Shown here: positions 58,293-64,000 of the stretch, piece by piece
How the letters are laid out: each line of letters starts with the position of its first letter
Numbering within the stretch: position 1 is the first letter of the stretch
DNA from: Lycium barbarum
Lineage: Eukaryota; Streptophyta; Magnoliopsida; Solanales; Solanaceae
Assembly (NCBI RefSeq): GCF_019175385.1
Contig: NC_083345.1
Span: 112,206,480 to 112,270,479 of the forward strand
DNA length: 64,000 nucleotides
Direction: 5' to 3'
Program-made: the position numbers and the translations under genes
The notes under the pieces: generated by a model
What the model was told of the DNA's origin: nothing
The model's input: the letters and a program-made list of their open reading frames with translations, nothing else
Database searches by the model: none

Positions 58293-58472
58293 AAAAGCAC
58301 CATTAAGGATGGGAAAATATTATAACATGGCTCTATAACACGATCTAGTAAGAAGAAGAATGGTCATGTTTCCTAAATGCCCTGTAGCCTTCTGTTTATT
58401 AATGTGGCGCGCAACACACCATAAAAAGGACTCTACTAGACACAGCTCGTAGACACTTCCTAGGACTGAACT

Positions 58473-58484
58473 GCTCTGATTCCA
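58473..58484 (-). promoter_or_regulatory. Primer-binding site (initiator Met-tRNA type), nested element
   Basis: On the minus strand TGGAATCAGAGC lies four bases inside the right LTR. It differs by one base from TGGTATCAGAGC, the usual site complementary to initiator tRNA-Met in plant Gypsy elements. It confirms that the element reads on the minus strand. Confidence 0.8.
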
Positions 58485-58488
58485 CTTT

Positions 58489-61034
58489 TGTCACGACCTG
58501 GCTAGGGCCATGACGGGTACCCGGGGCTAACCACCGAGCACCACTAGTTCTATTACTCATTCTGCGTACAGTCGTATTTCGTATGCTTATAATCGTAGGA
58601 AAACCATTTTTCATTTGAAACATAATTGCCTTTATATACATAAACCCTTCGGCTATCAAAATAAGACCATACTACCCACACATACGTATCTACGAGACTC
58701 TATTAGAGTACTAGACATATGGACAGGACAGGATCCCATCATGCCCAAAATATATATGTACACAAAATAATAAATCAATGGCACCTCCGGAACAATGGAG
58801 TGCCCTCAAAGTCTGCTAGTAGCTCCTATGAATTTGGGTCGCCTCCCTGTCTACCTGTGGGCATGAACACAACGTCCAAAGAAAACGGACGTCAGTACGA
58901 GCAATGTACTCAGTATGTAAGAGGTGGATAATAACATGATAAGAGCATGAGGGATAGCATAAGATAAAAGAACCGTTCATTTCTCATAATACTTTTTTTA
59001 AACATTCGTCATACGTACTTACCCCTTTATTCTCCTAGAGATACACTTGTTACATCCACATACTTACATATGCAATAGTTTACAATGCAGTACAGCCACG
59101 TACCCGGCCATATAGGCTCGGTATCACCTGTACTCGGCCCTCCCGGGACTCGATGGTATCCGTACTCGGCCCTCCCGGGACTCGATGCTATCCGTACTCG
59201 ACCCTTCCGGGACTCGATGCTATCCGTACTCGGCCCTTCCGGGACTCGATGCTATCCATAACTGAGCAGTGGGAGTGCTATGCACACATACATACATATA
59301 CATAAAAATACATAAATGAAATCAACATCATCCTTAGCATTACCATACATCTATCATTAAATCATACATTAGAACATTGAAGGCAACTATGGCGATGTCG
59401 GGGTGACATGAGGTTGTGGATCCCCGATTACATTATGGAGTGATCATAATCATCATATCTCACCTTGAAGGGAATAACGTTTTAAGATGAGTGCACACAA
59501 GAAAAAGCATCAATGGAACCATACTTAGAATCATTAACTTCATGGGCATCATATCTCACTTTAGGATTCTTTAGACTTAAACTCATCATCATCATCCATT
59601 ATCATACTCGTGTCTTATCGCCTTTCTTTATCTTATACATATATAGCTCCTTATAGTCATAGACTCATAATTTCCGTTATATAGGAAGATCATGGAAAAA
59701 TGGAAAGATTCAAGCCATAGGAGTCATGCCATAGAAGGAAAGGATTAGCCTTACATACCTCTTTCGTTTAGCTATTCTATCGTTTGATCATTCTTCTTCG
59801 TTGCTCGCGTTTCTACCTTCAAGAAAGTTCATATTAACATTAGCTAATTGATTATAAGAACATGCTTACTAAAGCTAGAGAAAATTGGGCAACATTTCCT
59901 TTGTTTATACAACTTTTCCCATATACCATATCAACTCCCAACCATTCATAACAACATTCACAATATTATACGCAACAATCATCATTCATCTACATTATCC
60001 ACATTTCACAATTTCACTTCAATTCCTCCATAATTATGGTCATAATTCACTATTGCGTTTTCTCACATATAATACTTATCCTATATTCTAAATGTCACTT
60101 ATAGAATTCTTACAATCACAACATATCAATATTCATGACTCATTCCAAACTACTACTCACAATCTCATTATTCACATATTTGTGACCCATTTTCTATCTC
60201 CTTCCATCATCTAAGTCTTTCAACCTCTCATTACCCTAAACAACATGGAAAGATTGTAAAACTTACCTTAGATAGTGTAGGAATAAGCCTTGAGTGTAAA
60301 TACTTCTCTTGCACCAAAACCCTACACTTCCATTGGAATTCCTCGGCTTGGATGAACTTTAATGTGTCTCATACACTTGGCTCTCTTTGTTTGATGAAGT
60401 TGATCTTGAATCTCTCTTGAGTTCTTATGGAAGAAGTGTGTGGAACCCTCTAGAAGCCTTGAGAGAGATGAAGAAGTGTGGGAAATGAAATTAGTGAAGT
60501 GGGATCACATTTATATAATTGAACTTAACTCAGCCCGGCGGGACTTCCATGGACACTTATACGGTCCGTATAACATTGCACGGCCCGTATAAGTGGTCGT
60601 GGTTCACCACCAGGCAAACATTATCTCTGCTGGGTGTTATACGGACCCTTATACGGACTTTATAATGTTATACGGACTGTATAAGTTTGTCGTATAACCC
60701 CATTTCCCTGAAATGATCTCCGTCGTTCGTTTGATCTCCAATCCTTATGGAACCTTCTTGACACTTGTTTAACACCTCGTTAACAATCTAAGGGACATTA
60801 TAACTCTTCTCCAAAGCATCATTATGCCATCATTAATTCGATACTCGTAAATCTTGCCCGACACATAACCTATACATTGCTTTCCTTAACAACTTCCGTC
60901 TCCTACCTCACATGTCTTTGAAATCTCATTTAGAATCATCAAATGTTATTTCTTACTTATTAAAATATCGTATATGTCGTGCCCTTCGTTAGTCTATTCA
61001 CTGTACGTTAACGAAAAATTTCTGGGGTGTAACA
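58489..61034 (-). repeat. 5' LTR of nested chromovirus-like element
   Basis: 2546 bp, the partner of 51155-53781. It has four instead of five tandem units, a deletion of about 30 bp near 58,650, and a shorter palindrome cluster (60,550-60,690). Base differences are few, so the insertion is fairly young compared with the broken elements around it. Confidence 0.92.
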
Positions 61035-61930
61035 GTAGCGAAGGTGTATGACATCACACAGAGTAAGGATGAGACACTTCGTACATCTCAGACCACTAGT
61101 ACTTCATTGCTACAGCTTTCAGATTAGTAGACTGAGCATGTTATAAATTCTGTGCCACAGGGCACAAGTGATCTGGGCACTGAAGGCCCTTCCACAGAAG
61201 CTGCCTCCACACCATCTGTAGCTGATCCTACCACTTCTTTGGAGGCACTACTTCGGCCTGTTGTCCCATCTTCAGCTCTTATTCCTCTTTCAGCCGCAGC
61301 ATCAGCCTTCGAGGATATCTTTGTCCTAAACAAGGTGAACTTCAGAGAGCTTGCCATGAAGGCAGAGCGAGCTGATCAGCAGGTGACCCGGATATTACAG
61401 CAATTGGGTAGGTTCGTTCGCAAAGAGGTTACACCAGAGTTAGAGCCTCTTAAGGAGGCTATGGAGAGGTATCACGCTAGAGTGCATGCGAGACTTGACG
61501 GTTTAGAGATGTAGATACTCACTATTGAGAAGAAGAGTGAGAGTGGTACTTTTGGAGATTTGAAGACCGAGCTTGAGCAGCTCAGAGCTGAGGTCAAGGC
61601 CCTTCGTGCATGAGAACAGGTTATTGTGGATGACCCGATGCCACCTGCGCCAGTCGCCAGCATTTCAGATTTGATTAAAGTAGCTGACTTGGTGACTGGG
61701 AGGAGATTAGGGAAAGTCTCAAGAGAAAGAGGACTGAGACATTGGTTGTTGATGATGACGAGGATGATGATGATGAGGATAAGGACACCGAGTTTCAGGA
61801 GAGTATTCGTCAGTCGCGCCTAGACACGAGGTTCATAGAAACATCTTCCAGCACCAATGCTATCCTAGTAGGGAGGGTTTCCATTCGCACTGATGCAGAG
61901 GGGACACTTCAGCAGCAGCAACGGGCTTAG
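61035..61930 (+). pseudogene. Third ORF of outer Athila element, 3' part
   Basis: Continues VAKVYDITQSKDETLRTSQT after the nested element, then a stop and a 120-codon frame with EDIFVLNKVNFRELAMKAER, RILQQLGRFVRKEVTPELEP and YHARVHARLDGLEM. This is helical and charged, probably a coiled coil. A further frame has LKTELEQLRAEVKALRA and the acidic VVDDDEDDDDEDKD stretch. Four or more breaks. Confidence 0.68.
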
Positions 61931-63396
61931 ACCGTCTGAGGTCGGCCCCTCCAACGTTGGGTGATGGTATGAGTTTGATGCATTGGGGACAATATATCCT
62001 CTTTTTGCTAGGGTGGGGTAACCTGATGTATCTTGTAGTGTATATATGTGTTAAATCTTGCTTAGAGTAATTGTGACTTTAGTGGTTGTTGCATTTTGAA
62101 CTTGTGGCATGGATTTTGAGAACGAATTGGAATGAAAAGGGTATTTTTGAACTTGGAAATGAAATGATTTAAAATTGACCCCTCCAAAATTTTATTGCTT
62201 ATCATAAGTTGTAATCAATTGACATGGATGGTTCTTTTTGTGACATCATAGATATTAGAGTGTGTATGGGTTGAGTGTCCAAATCCTTATGTCATTATGA
62301 GTGTGAGAACTTCCTTGTGTTCATTGTTGGCATATGTGGATCTAGAACTTTCCTGGTAAGTTGTGTTGTATTGTTTAGGATAGTTGGTTGTGAAGTGATC
62401 ATAGGCTTTCCTTGTAAATAGTCATTTTAGCCTTAAAAAGCCCAAAACCCATTCTATATGAATATCATTAGTTCCCCCTTTTGAGCCTTTGACTTGTTTT
62501 TCTTGATTAGCCGTAACAAACCTTTTTCCCTCTTCATGAATTAATTCCATCTTTGCACCCGTTCCCTCCTTGACACTACGAGAGAAAAGAGGCAAATCGC
62601 CTAAGTTGGGGGTGGTATATGTGTGAAGTAGAGGCTAAGAGCCTAAAGCAGGAGGTGTGTGAGTTACATAGTCGAGAACTGGATGTGGTAGCGGATTAAA
62701 TTTGAGAAAAGTGTTATAAAAAAAATTAAAAAAAAAAAAGAGAACATCTAAAAATTGTCTCATAAAAAGATTGTAAATTCTAATAAGAATAAAATCACAT
62801 CATAGTCATGAGTTGAAGAATAAACATGAATAGAATGGTCGTGCAAAAAGTGAGAATGTGTACTGTCGAGGAGGATGAGTCACTAATTCCCAAATAAGTA
62901 TCCTACCCTTCCCCGAGTCTATATTACAACCCAAGAACAAGTCCTATAGTAATCACAACTGAACCATCCGAAAGTGTTAGGCATTGAAATTAAGGGCAAG
63001 CATATGGTATCTGCACTTGTAAATCATGAACTTCTTATGAGCGGGAGTGCTTTCTATTCTCATTTATCCTCGTCCCTGTTCTTATCTTAAAATTATGTGT
63101 GGGACATTCTTTGGTCTAAGTAAGGGCATAATGGTGAATACTCGCGTGAACAAATGCCTCTGATAATGTGATGTCATTGATTGAAGCGTCATAGTCAATT
63201 CTAATAACTTGTTATGAAAGAACATTGTTTTGAAATGAGGAAAGAGGGAGTTGACTTGAAAATCCACAAGTCGATAGTGATGAACAAACACCATTGAAGA
63301 TACTTTTACTTTATTTTAGTATAGTTGTAGTTTTTATTTTGTAGTTGTTTTGTTTGACTTGTTTAAGGACAAACAAAGATTCTAAGTTGAGGGTGT
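61931..63396 (+). other. 3' non-coding region of outer Athila element
   Basis: No coding signal. It ends with the purine-rich aagttgagggtgt (63,384-63,396) directly before the 3' LTR, the likely polypurine tract. Confidence 0.6.
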
Positions 63397-64000
63397 TGAT
63401 GTGTCGCGGATTTGTGGCACATTCGACGCCTTTTTACTATGAATCTTGGTTGTTTTCAAGTAAGTCTGGGGCATTTTAATGTTTTTTTGTTGTGCTTTAG
63501 GAATACGATGGCCCAAAAGCAAAACCAAAGGAAAAAGGAAAGAACACCCAGAAATGATGATTCGATGGTCCGTCGATTGATCGACGGACAGTCCTTTGAA
63601 GCATCTATAAATTCGATTTTCCAGTGATGGCCTTCGCTGAAGAGGACAAAGGACGGAGGCATCGACGAAGCATCGAAATGATTGACGTTTCGTCATTTGT
63701 ATCGTCAAACAGATTTGTCAACAAGAAGAGAGAAAGACGGAAGACTCGACGGAGTGTCGAACTGGTCGACGACACCGTCAAATGGACCATACCACTGAAG
63801 AAACAAAAGATGAAGGCATCGACGGACCGTTGCTGTGCGTTTTTGGAGCCTATATAAAGAACATTTTAGGTTTTTGTACACATCTGATTTTTCTCCAACA
63901 TTTAACACTTTTTCCATTGGTGGGTGAGCATTGAATACACCACTTTTGGATTTTAGTGAAGTCAAAAAGATTCCATTTCCATCATCTTTATTACACTTTG
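63397..64000 (+). repeat. 3' LTR of outer Athila element (cut by window end)
   Basis: Starts TGATGTGTCGCGGATTTGTG and follows the 5' LTR (33877 onward) for 604 bp with point differences and one deletion of about 60 bp near 63,830 (relative to 34,310-34,370), inside the GACGG motif cluster. Confidence 0.92.

Larger units (their letters stand above)
51155..61034 (-). mobile_element. Nested chromovirus-like Gypsy element, internally deleted
   Basis: Two LTRs in direct orientation (51155-53781, 58489-61034) enclose a 4.7-kb interior read on the minus strand. The LTR on the minus strand begins TGTTACACCCC and ends GTCGTGACA. Interior in element order: primer-binding site, gag (58292-57357, deleted), non-coding 2.8 kb, integrase C-terminus (54590-54051), polypurine tract. 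Reverse transcriptase and most integrase are absent, so it would need proteins from another element to move. It splits the outer third ORF. The flanking five bases (tcagc, gtagc) match only partly as a target duplication. Confidence 0.87.

Noticed and set aside
51150..61039. Five-base target duplication around the nested chromovirus-like element
   Set aside because: tcagc and gtagc agree at only three positions, so I do not claim a target-site duplication.
1..64000. A new defence, biosynthetic or signalling system
   Set aside because: Host genes here are ERH, FBT and PMEI, known families with no evident joint function; the rest is transposon sequence. Novelty is structural, not a new gene system.

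Overview
The window is nuclear DNA of a flowering plant, most likely a member of the Solanaceae. Evidence for this is the AT-rich sequence, spliced genes with long introns, several copies of tRNA-derived SINEs of the type known from tobacco, tomato and potato (conserved 3' end 'gggattacactgggtatgttgttgttg'), plant MITEs, and large nested Athila-type and chromovirus Gypsy retrotransposons. I saw no rRNA gene, true tRNA gene, CRISPR array or organelle sequence.

Layout. 1-2.6 kb is AT-rich intergenic DNA with decayed MITEs and a Helitron 3' end. 2.78-11.3 kb (+) is a four-exon gene for the Enhancer of rudimentary homolog (ERH, 104 aa). Its two large introns hold SINEs, a fold-back pair of decayed hAT transposases, and a LINE fragment nested in that pair. 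11.9-13.9 kb is a non-autonomous hAT element with a perfect 8-bp target-site duplication, interrupted by a 1.2-kb near-palindrome.

15.0-31.2 kb is a large inverted duplication. Each arm carries a folate-biopterin-transporter-like (FBT) gene, and the two genes face each other tail to tail around a small central segment holding an intronless pectin methylesterase inhibitor (PMEI) gene. The + strand FBT copy is intact (five exons, 501 aa). The - strand copy keeps all splice sites but has an in-frame TGA at codon 379. Comparing the arms gives empty-site evidence for several later insertions: a Helitron carrying a kinesin-12 motor-domain fragment, a LINE and a Stowaway-like MITE in copy 1, and a Tourist-like MITE and an RNase H-bearing LINE in copy 2.

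31.5-33.9 kb is the left end of a decayed Mutator-like element: a frameshifted GRF zinc-finger ORF (+) convergent with the C-terminal part of a MULE transposase (-). At 33,877 this is cut by a retrotransposon nest that runs past the window end. An outer Athila-type Gypsy element (5' LTR 33,877-35,324; 3' LTR from 63,397) contains a second Athila-type element (from 39,650) that has no 3' LTR. The envelope-position ORF of the outer element is split by a - strand, internally deleted chromovirus-like element with two 2.5-2.6 kb LTRs (51,155-61,034).

The likely host genes are ERH, FBT copy 1 and PMEI; FBT copy 2 is probably a pseudogene. They share no evident pathway. The main interest is structural: gene duplication, transposon capture and nesting. 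I found no convincing new defence or biosynthetic system.
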